Shown piece after piece: positions 31,301 through 37,840 of a stretch of 42,116 bases of DNA (its first letter is position 1; each line of letters opens with the position of its first letter). The position numbers and the translations under genes are program-made. The DNA comes from Candidatus Aenigmatarchaeota archaeon (GTDB lineage Archaea > Aenigmatarchaeota > Aenigmatarchaeia > QMZP01): positions 1 through 42,116 of the forward strand of contig JACPNN010000003.1 in the NCBI GenBank assembly GCA_016185435.1, given 5' to 3'. The notes under the pieces were generated by a model that did no database searches, was not told the origin of the DNA, and saw nothing but the letters and a program-made list of their open reading frames with translations.

Positions 31301-32293
31301 TCATATGCATGCAGTTGCCGTAAATGTCATGTTTCCCGTATAGGTGTCAGGCAGCGTCCCCAAAGGGACGGAAAGCGCTGCTTCTGCTGAAACTGCTGAG
31401 CCCGGCTGGAGATTGACGTCTGCGCAGCTGCTTGTCATATTATTGATAGAAGCAGTTACTTTCCCTGCTTCTATTGTATCGCCTTTCTGCATGCCGGCCA
31501 TCGCAGTATGGCTTCTTGCAACGTCAATTTCCGTGTTGCATATGTTCCTTATTTCTATATTTGCACTAGCCTTTGTCTCTCCCGGCTTCACCTGGCCAAA
31601 ATCTATCGCAGTGGAATTAATTTCGATCCCAACACATCCGCCATAAGCGAACAGGTTTTCCATAAAGCCTATTGAGTCATTATTGTCCGTGACCATGGCC
31701 AGTACCGAATAGTTTCCCGGCCCATCGCTATAGTTCATTGCAAAGCTCCCGGCGTAAAGGCTGCAGAAGCCTTTGCTGAAAAAATCAGGGTCAAGCCCCT
31801 GGACATCGCAGTCATTAAACTCCTGGCTGCCATTCTCAGCCCTTTTCAGGAGGTCAGGAGTTGCTTCATGTTCTTTTGAGAAATTATCAGGAGGGCATTC
31901 TGCGAGGATGCAGGCCAAGCACTCGGTGCTGTTCATGCCAGCTGCGCATGCTGTTTCACACGCGCTTCCAAGCGAGACAGAAGAATTCTTGCAGGCGGCA
32001 AATGGCGGCGATAGAACCCATGCCTGCACCTCCTTTATATCATCTTTCCCGTCAGTGTCGCAGGCTACTATGCACTTCATCATCAGCCTTTCTTCCCCGG
32101 GCTTAGGCATTACAGGCGGAGTGATAGCCGCAAGATTCCTCTGGCCTGAATCGTCAAGATAGAATTCCCATTTCTTCTCTACAAAAGGCGCTGCCCCGCT
32201 TCCATTGTCGCTGTATGTGTTGATTGAAATGCCTGACACTATAACTATCAGCGTGAGAAACAGCATTCCAAAACCTGCTCTGTTTTTCAGCAC
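31301..32293 (-). CDS. Secreted surface protein (paralogue of 30322-31191)
   Basis: A 330-residue exported protein with signal helix FGMLFLTLIVIVSGISI. It is colinear with its downstream paralogue but has about 40 extra residues around 85-140, rich in cysteine (SACETACAAGMNSTECLACI). The start codon is GTG at 32293 with GGTGT 3 nt before it; a TTTATTAAA box lies about 30 nt upstream. Many sequons (NSS, NST, NFS, NGS, NYS) suggest N-glycosylation, linking it to the glycan island. Confidence 0.75.
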   Translation of the reverse strand: MLKNRAGFGMLFLTLIVIVSGISINTYSDNGSGAAPFVEKKWEFYLDDSGQRNLAAITPPVMPKPGEERLMMKCIVACDTDGKDDIKEVQAWVLSPPFAACKNSSVSLGSACETACAAGMNSTECLACILAECPPDNFSKEHEATPDLLKRAENGSQEFNDCDVQGLDPDFFSKGFCSLYAGSFAMNYSDGPGNYSVLAMVTDNNDSIGFMENLFAYGGCVGIEINSTAIDFGQVKPGETKASANIEIRNICNTEIDVARSHTAMAGMQKGDTIEAGKVTASINNMTSSCADVNLQPGSAVSAEAALSVPLGTLPDTYTGNMTFTATACI

Positions 32294-32379
32294 ATGACAC
32301 CTGTAGAGAATTGTTTCGCTGTTTAATAAAGTTTCAAATAAACATCAAAAGTATATCAAAAGTTATTTCCTGCCAGATT

Positions 32380-32613
32380 TTATGGCTTTGGAGCCAAGAG
32401 GAAAACAAGCAAAGCTGCCATGGAGACAGCAATCACCATATAGAGCATTTCTTTGCTGTTCGAAAAGCCAAAAGGTATGGGCCCTATGAAGCCGCCTATT
32501 CCAACCGAAACCTTCCCTTCCGTTTTTGAAGCCTGCATCATAGAGCCAATGAGAACCAAAAATATGCCTATAAAAATCAGCAGAATGCCGGCCAGCACAA
32601 AAGTTTCAGACAT
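32380..32613 (-). CDS. DUF131 (TIGR00304) small membrane protein
   Basis: A 77-residue protein with two helices (about 6-27 and 55-73) flanking the conserved GGFIGPIPFGFSNSKEM loop, the mark of archaeal DUF131. Function unknown. A TTTTTAATC box centred about 25 nt upstream of the ATG implies a leaderless message. Confidence 0.82.
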   Translation of the reverse strand: MSETFVLAGILLIFIGIFLVLIGSMMQASKTEGKVSVGIGGFIGPIPFGFSNSKEMLYMVIAVSMAALLVFLLAPKP

Positions 32614-32699
32614 GGTATAATGTTGCAGGCCTGATTAAAAAATCTCAGCAGAAAGGAAAAGAAGTATATAAAAGCTTCCGTCCACTATCATTTATGCTT

Positions 32700-32903
32700 G
32701 CGGGGGTAGCCAAGCGGCCAAAGGCACTGGCCTAAGGAGCCAGTCGGTTAGTCCGTTCGCAGGTTCGAAACCGCCCTCTTTTTCCAAAAAGAGTGCAATG
32801 GTAGATAGAAGCATATCAGCGGATATGCTTCATACCCAAACGTGCCCAGAAAAAGGGATTACATTTACCAACCACAAAATAAGCGAAAATCCTGCCTCCC
32901 GCA
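32700..32903 (+). tRNA. tRNA-Leu with anticodon AAG and a 120-nt insertion in the T-loop
   Basis: The acceptor GCGGGGG (32700-32706) pairs with CTCCCGC (32896-32902) with one G-U; discriminator A32903 fits Leu. The anticodon stem-loop CTGGC-CTAAGGA-GCCAG reads AAG. A long variable arm is present. The T-stem 5' strand GCAGG precedes TTCGAA (32764-32769) and the 3' strand CCTGC follows T32890. Removing 32770-32889 restores TTCGAAT. A TATATAAAAG element lies about 30 nt upstream. A34 in the anticodon is unusual for archaea. Confidence 0.88.
32770..32889 (+). other. T-loop insertion (intron-like) of tRNA-Leu
   Basis: The 120-nt insertion is homologous to the first part of the tRNA-Ser(GCU) insertion: the same CTCTTTTT/AAAAAGAG hairpin, an identical 24-nt hairpin with AGCG loop (32808-32831) and the same CCAGAAAAAGG block. 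Its ends pair as CGC (32772-32774) with GCG (32883-32885); the Ser copy has CAC with GTG at the same place, a compensatory change. The junction is ambiguous by two A residues. Confidence 0.75.
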
Positions 32904-32971
32904 TCTCAAGCATGAGTAGATAAACAAATATAGGCAGTATCCAGAAGACCTTCCACTTTCTAACGGCCCAA

Positions 32972-33541
32972 TCAAAAAGCCATTCCCACAGAGGATATCA
33001 GCAGGATGCCTATGAAGTTGAAGACATATGAATAAAGCAGGAACTTTCTTGGGTTGAAGTGTATGCCGCCCAGCAGGGCCGATGCAAGCTCGTCAGGAAG
33101 AGGAGAGGCTATGATGAAGCCCGCTATCAAGGGAATGAAAGGCTTCCATCTTCTGATCCTGTGGCCGTCAAGCCTTAGGCCAAGGTCCTTTATCAGGAAC
33201 ATGATGTCTCTGGAAAGCTTGTCCCTGACGAACCTGAAAATAAGGTAATCGGAAATCATGGCCCCTGACGCGCCAATAGCGGCTATCAGCAGAGGATTGA
33301 GGGAGTGGCCAAGGAGGAGGAGAAGAGCGATAGCAACAGGTGTGCTGAAGCCGTAGGCGAACATGGCCCCCACAAAAAAGGTTCCCACATATCCCAGCCC
33401 CCCCAATCCGTCTATGAATCTTTGCACAAAATCGGCCTGAAAGAGGTAATAGGCAACAGCAGCGCTGGCAAGCAGAAGAAGTATGTTGTGGTAGCGCCAC
33501 TCATATCTCTTCAATCCTTTCAGAAGGTGAAGGACAGTCAT
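32972..33541 (-). CDS. DedA/SNARE-associated-like membrane protein
   Basis: A 189-residue protein with about five hydrophobic helices. It has the family pattern YVGTFFVGAMFAYGFSTPVA, GASGAMISDYLIFRFVRDKL and IAGFIIASPLPDELASALLG, a re-entrant-loop arrangement with Pro-Leu-Pro-Asp-Glu. Members act in membrane lipid scrambling or as transporters. The open frame reaches 33640, but that part is inside the tRNA-Ser(CGA) gene, so the ATG at 33541 is the start. Confidence 0.8.
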   Translation of the reverse strand: MTVLHLLKGLKRYEWRYHNILLLLASAAVAYYLFQADFVQRFIDGLGGLGYVGTFFVGAMFAYGFSTPVAIALLLLLGHSLNPLLIAAIGASGAMISDYLIFRFVRDKLSRDIMFLIKDLGLRLDGHRIRRWKPFIPLIAGFIIASPLPDELASALLGGIHFNPRKFLLYSYVFNFIGILLISSVGMAF

Positions 33542-33585
33542 ATTGGAAATTATGGGCCTTGCCTGTCTAAATACCTGAAAATGAG

Positions 33586-33709
33586 CGCCAGGGGCAGGAT
33601 TCGAACCTGCGAGCCACGAGGGCACTTGTTTTCGAGACAAGCGCGTTACCGATGCGGCAGACGTTGTTCAATTTCACATGGCAACAAATGTCGATTCCGC
33701 CACCCTGGC
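33586..33709 (-). tRNA. tRNA-Ser(CGA) with a 42-nt insertion in the D-loop
   Basis: On the minus strand the acceptor GCCAGGG (33709-33703) pairs with CCCTGGC (33593-33587), discriminator G33586. The anticodon stem-loop CTTGT-CTCGAAA-ACAAG gives CGA. The variable arm and the T-arm GCAGG-TTCGAAT-CCTGC are intact. The D-arm is interrupted: GGCGGAATCG is followed by 42 extra nt ending in ATCG before GTAACGCG. Removal gives a normal D-arm. The ATCG direct repeat leaves the exact junction ambiguous. Confidence 0.88.
33650..33691 (-). other. D-loop insertion (intron-like) of tRNA-Ser(CGA)
   Basis: The 42-nt insertion is bounded by ATCG direct repeats. Its GTTGCC can pair with the downstream exon GGTAAC, and the following ATGT with GCAT just before the junction, giving a 10-bp helix with one bulged C. 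This differs from the strict 3-nt/4-bp/3-nt bulge-helix-bulge. No sequence similarity to the T-loop insertions was seen. Confidence 0.65.
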
Positions 33710-33782
33710 CTGATACATTTTTCCCTTTCTCTAAGAAAATAACATCACCATATTATATATACCAAATATTCAAATCTTTCTT

Positions 33783-34706
33783 ATGCAACCTGCATGCATC
33801 TGCGGCAAGCCCTCCGTGTACAAGAAAGGCAATATTGTTCTTTGCAGGAAGCACTTCATCCAAAATATAGAAAGAAGGGTAAAAAGGATAGTAGGCAAGC
33901 ATAGCATGCTTGGCCGAGGGGATAGGATAGCCTTTGCACTGTCCGGCGGGGCAGATTCGGGCGTTGCAACATGCATATTGCATTCAATCCTTCGGCCAAG
34001 GAAAGACATAAAATATTTTGCCATTACCCTTGATGAAGGCACAAAACATGAAAAGAGGCTGGAAAAGGCCAAAAAATTATGCAAGAGGCTGGAAATTGAG
34101 CATCACATTTTTTCCGGAAAAAAGGAGTTCAGGATTGATACTGCTTTTCATTCAAAGAAAATGGAAAACAAGCTTGCGGCCTCAACATATGGCGGCATTC
34201 TCAAAAAATACATGCTGAACAGAATTGCCAGGCAGCTTCATGCAACAAAGGTCTGCGTCGGCCACAACCTGGATGATGAGGCGCAGACAATAATAATGAA
34301 TTTTCTTCGAGGCGATTCCCTCAAAGCGTCAAGGCTCGGCTTCATAACAAACAGCAGCACAAAAAAAGAGAGAGGGGAGCTTTTCATACCGAGGATAAAA
34401 CCGCTGAGGGAAATATCGCAGGAAGAGACAAAACTCTACGCCTTGCTTATGGGCCTGCCCGCAGAAAAAAGAAATTTGGACAAAGAGGGGCTAAGACACT
34501 CTGTTGCCAAATTCCTAAGAAAACTGGAAGCTCGGCATCCAGGAACAAAAGCAAATGTGCTTCACACTTACGAGAAAATGCTTCCCCATATAAGAAAATC
34601 GACAGCCGAAAGGGAAGGGCCCATAATCCTCTGCAGAATATGCGGCGAACCAAGCAGCCAGGAGACATGCAGAACATGCGAGCTTTGGATGGCCTCAGCG
34701 CAATGA
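33783..34706 (+). CDS. TtuA/Ncs6-family PP-loop ATPase lacking Fe-S cysteines
   Basis: The 307-residue protein has the TtuA layout: an N-terminal zinc knuckle (Cys5, Cys7, Cys21, His24), the PP-loop SGGADS (54-59), CVGHNLDDEAQTIIMNFLRG and a C-terminal zinc ribbon (CxxC at 284/287 and 296/299). TtuA thiolates U/T54 of the tRNA T-loop; Ncs6 thiolates U34. Both use three cysteines, two in PCTYCG and one in ECPY. Here the first aligns as ASTYGG (Ser134, Gly137) and the third as Arg230, so no cluster can be bound in the usual way. Leaderless start: TATATA is centred 25 nt before the ATG. Function may have diverged. Confidence 0.85.
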   Translation: MQPACICGKPSVYKKGNIVLCRKHFIQNIERRVKRIVGKHSMLGRGDRIAFALSGGADSGVATCILHSILRPRKDIKYFAITLDEGTKHEKRLEKAKKLCKRLEIEHHIFSGKKEFRIDTAFHSKKMENKLAASTYGGILKKYMLNRIARQLHATKVCVGHNLDDEAQTIIMNFLRGDSLKASRLGFITNSSTKKERGELFIPRIKPLREISQEETKLYALLMGLPAEKRNLDKEGLRHSVAKFLRKLEARHPGTKANVLHTYEKMLPHIRKSTAEREGPIILCRICGEPSSQETCRTCELWMASAQ

Positions 34707-35438
34707 TCATTTCTGGTTTTCAGCCCCTTTCTTTTCCCTCATACTATGTGTCACTTTTCCAGCCTTTTTGGCAGCTTCCGGCTTCTGTTCAGTCTGCTTT
34801 TTTCCAGTTTTCTTCGTTTCTGTCCTGGCCAAATCCTTCCTGCCTTTCAAAGCTCCGGTTTCAATAATATATTTCTTGGCGGTCTCGAAATGCTCAGGAA
34901 GATTTTCCGGCTGTATGGCATTTTTCAGGTAGGAAGAAAACATGCTCGTATATAAGCCGCTGTCCTTTCTTTTAACATGCTCTGCATATGATGCGATGTG
35001 CCTGCCGGAGATTCTGTCAGACTCGGGCAAAACAGCATCCTTGCAGCTTATCTCCAGACCAGAGTCTATAGCACCTTTAAGCGCTGCAAACAGCCTGTTG
35101 CCTTTGGTAGCCCGGGCCAGACCCATGTCAAAGACAGCCTCTTTAATTCCTGCCTGTTTCGCCCTTATGCCTGCAAGGAAGCCGGTCAAATAGCTGGCAG
35201 GCAGATTTCCCCCATTCACCTTCCATCCATATGCCTTCAACTCCTTGCTGTCCGCGCTGACAAGCGCGGCGTCGCCCTCTATTCTGTGCTGAACAAAACT
35301 GCAGGTTATGTTATTGAGGCTCTTTCTGGCAACAAATCTCAGCCTGCGGCTTTTTATAAGCGCAAGCCTGAGGCGGAAGTCTGTTTTCCCTTCCCTTCTC
35401 CTCCTGTGCTGCAGGCGTATTGCTATTTTCCTTCCCAT
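34707..35438 (-). CDS. rpl18: Large-subunit ribosomal protein uL18
   Basis: A 243-residue uL18, which binds 5S rRNA. Seen: RRRREGKTDFRLRLALIKSR, RFVARKSLNNITC, AYGWKVNGGNLPASYLTGFL and AVFDMGLARATKGNRLFAAL. The last 45 residues are a Lys/Glu/Ala-rich extension beyond the usual archaeal length, probably disordered. It follows eL19 by 3 nt; the stop directly abuts that of the convergent TtuA-family gene. Confidence 0.95.
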   Translation of the reverse strand: MGRKIAIRLQHRRRREGKTDFRLRLALIKSRRLRFVARKSLNNITCSFVQHRIEGDAALVSADSKELKAYGWKVNGGNLPASYLTGFLAGIRAKQAGIKEAVFDMGLARATKGNRLFAALKGAIDSGLEISCKDAVLPESDRISGRHIASYAEHVKRKDSGLYTSMFSSYLKNAIQPENLPEHFETAKKYIIETGALKGRKDLARTETKKTGKKQTEQKPEAAKKAGKVTHSMREKKGAENQK

Positions 35439-35441
35439 AAA

Positions 35442-35915
35442 TCATCCCCTCACCTTCAGATCGCCTTTGGAGGGCTTTCGCATCAGGTTGTTCTCCTTCA
35501 GGTAAAATATCATATGCCTTTTGTTTCTGAATGCATTGCCTTTGGCCATCATGTACATCTTCTTGTAAACGGGTTTCTCTATCATATCGCTATCCAGCAG
35601 GCCCTTAAGCAGTTTCCTTAAAGCCCTTATCTTCCTTATCCAGACATCTTTTTTCCCTTTCCTGGAGCCGCTTTTCCCTTTCCTGCTCCCGGCGCCTTTC
35701 CTCAAGCTTTTCTTCTTCTGCTTCAGAAGCCTGTTAGCATGCCATCTGCTTGTCCCTTTTTTATACTCCTTTGTTATGAGCCCCTTTTTTATCAATTTCC
35801 TCACATCTTCCCTTGTGATGGCTTCATCCACTTCCTTGTCATGGGCAAGCCTTACCCTGCTTCTTCCCGCCTTCAGCAGCATTGCCGCAATTCTTTTCTG
35901 GTATTTGAGGTCCAT
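35442..35915 (-). CDS. rpl19e: Large-subunit ribosomal protein eL19
   Basis: A 157-residue eL19 with MDLKYQKRIAAMLLKAGRSR, VRKLIKKGLI, the basic SRWHANRLLKQKKKSLRKGA linker and WIRKIRALRKLLKGLLDSD. Length and order are normal. It starts 2 nt after uS2, so the three ribosomal genes are translationally coupled. Having uS2 before eL19-uL18 is not the usual archaeal arrangement, where eL19-uL18 sit in the spc-like cluster. Confidence 0.96.
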   Translation of the reverse strand: MDLKYQKRIAAMLLKAGRSRVRLAHDKEVDEAITREDVRKLIKKGLITKEYKKGTSRWHANRLLKQKKKSLRKGAGSRKGKSGSRKGKKDVWIRKIRALRKLLKGLLDSDMIEKPVYKKMYMMAKGNAFRNKRHMIFYLKENNLMRKPSKGDLKVRG

Positions 35916-35917
35916 AA

Positions 35918-36661
35918 CTAGTCCTTATCAGCTTTGCCCTTTTTTTTGTCCTTGCCTGGCTTCTTCACTTTTTCGTCTGCGCTTTTCCGTTTTTTCGCTT
36001 TCTTTCCTTCAGCCTGTGCTGCATGCGTCTCCTCATCAATCCCTATATCACGCTCCTGAACCTTCTCTTTCTTTTCGACAGGCTCAGTATCGCCAAAATC
36101 CTTCAGGGTAAGAGAGAAGTCGCTGTCTTCCTTGATTTCATCCCTGTTTTTGAGGACTTCTCTTGCCAGCAGCCAGAAAATCAAGGCCAGGCTTTTTTTG
36201 CCGTTGTTGTTTGCAGGGATAACGAAATCCACATATTTTACGCTGTTGAAGGTGTTGCAGATGCCCACTATCGGTATTCTTTTTGCGCTGGCCTCCTTCA
36301 CGGCCTGCTCGTCAATCACGGGGTCTGCGACAATAACAACATCCGGCTCACAAAACTCCTTGAAGGAGGGGTTTGTAAGCATTCCCGGAGGAAAGCGCCC
36401 GATTATGGCCTTTGCGCCAGCTGCCTTCGCGAATGCATCGATGGCCTGGAAGCTGTTCTCCTTCCTCCCGACGACAATGATATTCTTGAACTTGGAAAGG
36501 AAGAAGCCTGCCACTTTAATCCTTTCATCTATCCTCTTCAGGTTAAACATGCCAAGGCCATCCTCCCTGATCTTATATACGAAGTGCTTCATGTAGGGCG
36601 TACATGACTTCATGCCTATATAAATTCCAGATGTCAGGTATGTGTTCTTGTCTGCCAGCAT
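35918..36661 (-). CDS. rps2: Small-subunit ribosomal protein uS2
   Basis: A 247-residue uS2. Seen: YLTSGIYIGMKSCTPYMKHF, IIVVGRKENSFQAIDAFAKA, RFPPGMLTNPSFKEFCEPDV, VGICNTFNSVKYVDFVIPAN and NNGKKSLALIFWLLAREVLK. About 55 C-terminal residues form a Lys/Glu-rich extension. A GGTG lies 4 nt before the ATG, and a TTTAAATATA box about 45 nt upstream (36700-36710), so this transcript has a short leader. Confidence 0.96.
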   Translation of the reverse strand: MLADKNTYLTSGIYIGMKSCTPYMKHFVYKIREDGLGMFNLKRIDERIKVAGFFLSKFKNIIVVGRKENSFQAIDAFAKAAGAKAIIGRFPPGMLTNPSFKEFCEPDVVIVADPVIDEQAVKEASAKRIPIVGICNTFNSVKYVDFVIPANNNGKKSLALIFWLLAREVLKNRDEIKEDSDFSLTLKDFGDTEPVEKKEKVQERDIGIDEETHAAQAEGKKAKKRKSADEKVKKPGKDKKKGKADKD

Positions 36662-36706
36662 AGTGCACCTATTGCGTATAGAGTAAGTATTTCTCTGTTA
36701 CTATAT

Positions 36707-37009
36707 TTAAATCCCTGCATGGTCAGGTGTATATAACACTGTTATATCAGAATTGCACTCAGGGCAGTGTGTTAAGCCAAGCTTCGCCCTCCTGTGGATG
36801 TCCTTTGGCACAGGTCTGTTATTGGGCTTATGATCCTCTGGAGGACCGAACTTCTTTGGTTCAGATTCCTGTTTCTGCGGTTTCCAGATATAGGAACGTA
36901 TTTCCTTTATCTGGCTTTCAAGCTCCTCTATGCGCTTTTTCAGCTCTTCGTGCTCCTTTTTGAGGGCTATATTTTCCTTGAGAAGAGGGATGCATGACTC
37001 GCAGGTCAT
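36707..37009 (-). pseudogene. Truncated transposase N-terminus (IS66-like coiled coil plus zinc ribbon)
   Basis: A 100-residue frame with one CxxC (ESCIP region), a long heptad coiled coil (LKENIALKKEHEELKKRIEE), then PKKFGPPEDHKPNNRPVPKD and a zinc ribbon LTHCPECNSDI. This order is the N-terminus of IS66/ISNCY-type transposases, in which the catalytic DDE domain should follow. Here the frame stops shortly after the ribbon and the uS2 gene begins on the same strand. Either a remnant or a domesticated small DNA-binding protein. Confidence 0.55.
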
Positions 37010-37126
37010 GCTATATATTTATGGGCTCGCTGTGATTTCTGCTTAACGGATAGTTTTATAAGGAATTAACGTTCTATGGGTGAGTAGATACTCATATTAA
37101 CCTCCCCTTCAACATAAAATGTCAGT

Positions 37127-37282
37127 GGGCCCGTAGTTTAACGGCAGAATTCCGGCTTCGGGAGCCGGTGATCTGAGTTGCTAGCTTTTCTTTCAGAAAG
37201 AAAAGCTACCGTACAAAAAGAAACGAATACAGATGCGGTTGACAATATGTCAAGCACAGGAATTCGATTCTCAGCGGGCCCA
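37127..37282 (+). tRNA. tRNA-Pro(CGG) with an 85-nt insertion in the T-loop
   Basis: The acceptor GGGCCCG (37127-37133) pairs with CGGGCCC (37275-37281), A73 at 37282. The anticodon stem-loop CCGGC-TTCGGGA-GCCGG gives CGG. The T-stem 5' strand CTGAG (37173-37177) and 3' strand CTCAG (37270-37274) are separated by 92 nt. Removing 85 nt leaves CTGAG-TTCGATT-CTCAG. It ends 6 nt before the stop codon of the convergent trmY gene. Confidence 0.88.
37178..37262 (+). other. T-loop insertion (intron-like) of tRNA-Pro(CGG)
   Basis: The 85-nt insertion has a 13-bp perfect inverted repeat (37182-37194 with 37196-37208) and a second small hairpin, TTGAC/GTCAA. TGCT at its start pairs with AGCA near its end. 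The block GAATACAGATGC is similar to GAATTACAGATGCC in the Ser(GCU) insertion, the only sign of kinship. The junction could also be 37179-37263 or 37180-37264. Confidence 0.72.
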
Positions 37283-37288
37283 CATTTC

Positions 37289-37837
37289 TTATTTGCCAGT
37301 TACAGATTTTCTGTCCAGCCACATATTCAAGAAAGATATGCAATGGCTTGAAAGATAGCTCAGCCTTCCAAGGGATATTGTTCCGGGACAGTATTTCTTC
37401 AAAATTTCCAGATAATCATCCTCCAGCCCTTTATGGTCGCCGATAACAAAAACAGGATCAGCTTTTATTTCTGCCTTCTCCATATCTTTTCCCTCTTCAA
37501 GAAGCAGATAAACATGCCTGTTTTTCATGCCTTTGAGAAAATCTTCGAAAGAGATATCAACAGCATCTATTCCCGGATTCCTTATCCCCTTCAATACCTT
37601 GTCAATCCACAGCACTATACTTCTTTCATCAGGGCTTACCCTTTTGATGGAACTTGAAAAACTTACAACTTTTCCCATTTTTCCAAGATAAATGTGAATT
37701 CTTACATCATTTCTTATCCCATTACTGAGCCAAAAGGCAGCATTAACGCATCTTGCAATCATATCAAACCTTTCCCTTGTCACATCCCTTATGTCAGGCC
37801 TTCCAGCGTTAGCCGCCATAAGAACAAATTCCCTCAT
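37289..37837 (-). CDS. trmY: tRNA (pseudouridine-54 N1)-methyltransferase TrmY
   Basis: A 182-residue SPOUT enzyme that methylates pseudouridine 54 in the tRNA T-loop. Seen: RFDMIARCVNAAFWLSNGIR, SPDERSIVLWIDKVL, and the knot region FVIGDHKGLEDDYLEIL...TISLGRLSYLSSHCISFLN. Length is normal for the family. Last gene of the Nop5-NSUN-PUA-TrmY operon (4-nt spacing to the PUA gene). Its tail faces tRNA-Pro, whose T-loop is interrupted at the start of the loop, around this enzyme's target site. Confidence 0.93.
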   Translation of the reverse strand: MREFVLMAANAGRPDIRDVTRERFDMIARCVNAAFWLSNGIRNDVRIHIYLGKMGKVVSFSSSIKRVSPDERSIVLWIDKVLKGIRNPGIDAVDISFEDFLKGMKNRHVYLLLEEGKDMEKAEIKADPVFVIGDHKGLEDDYLEILKKYCPGTISLGRLSYLSSHCISFLNMWLDRKSVTGK

Positions 37838-37840
37838 ATC

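Noticed and set aside
33542-33640. N-terminal extension of the DedA-like protein
   Set aside because: It overlaps the tRNA-Ser(CGA) gene and adds a non-membrane stretch that the family does not have.
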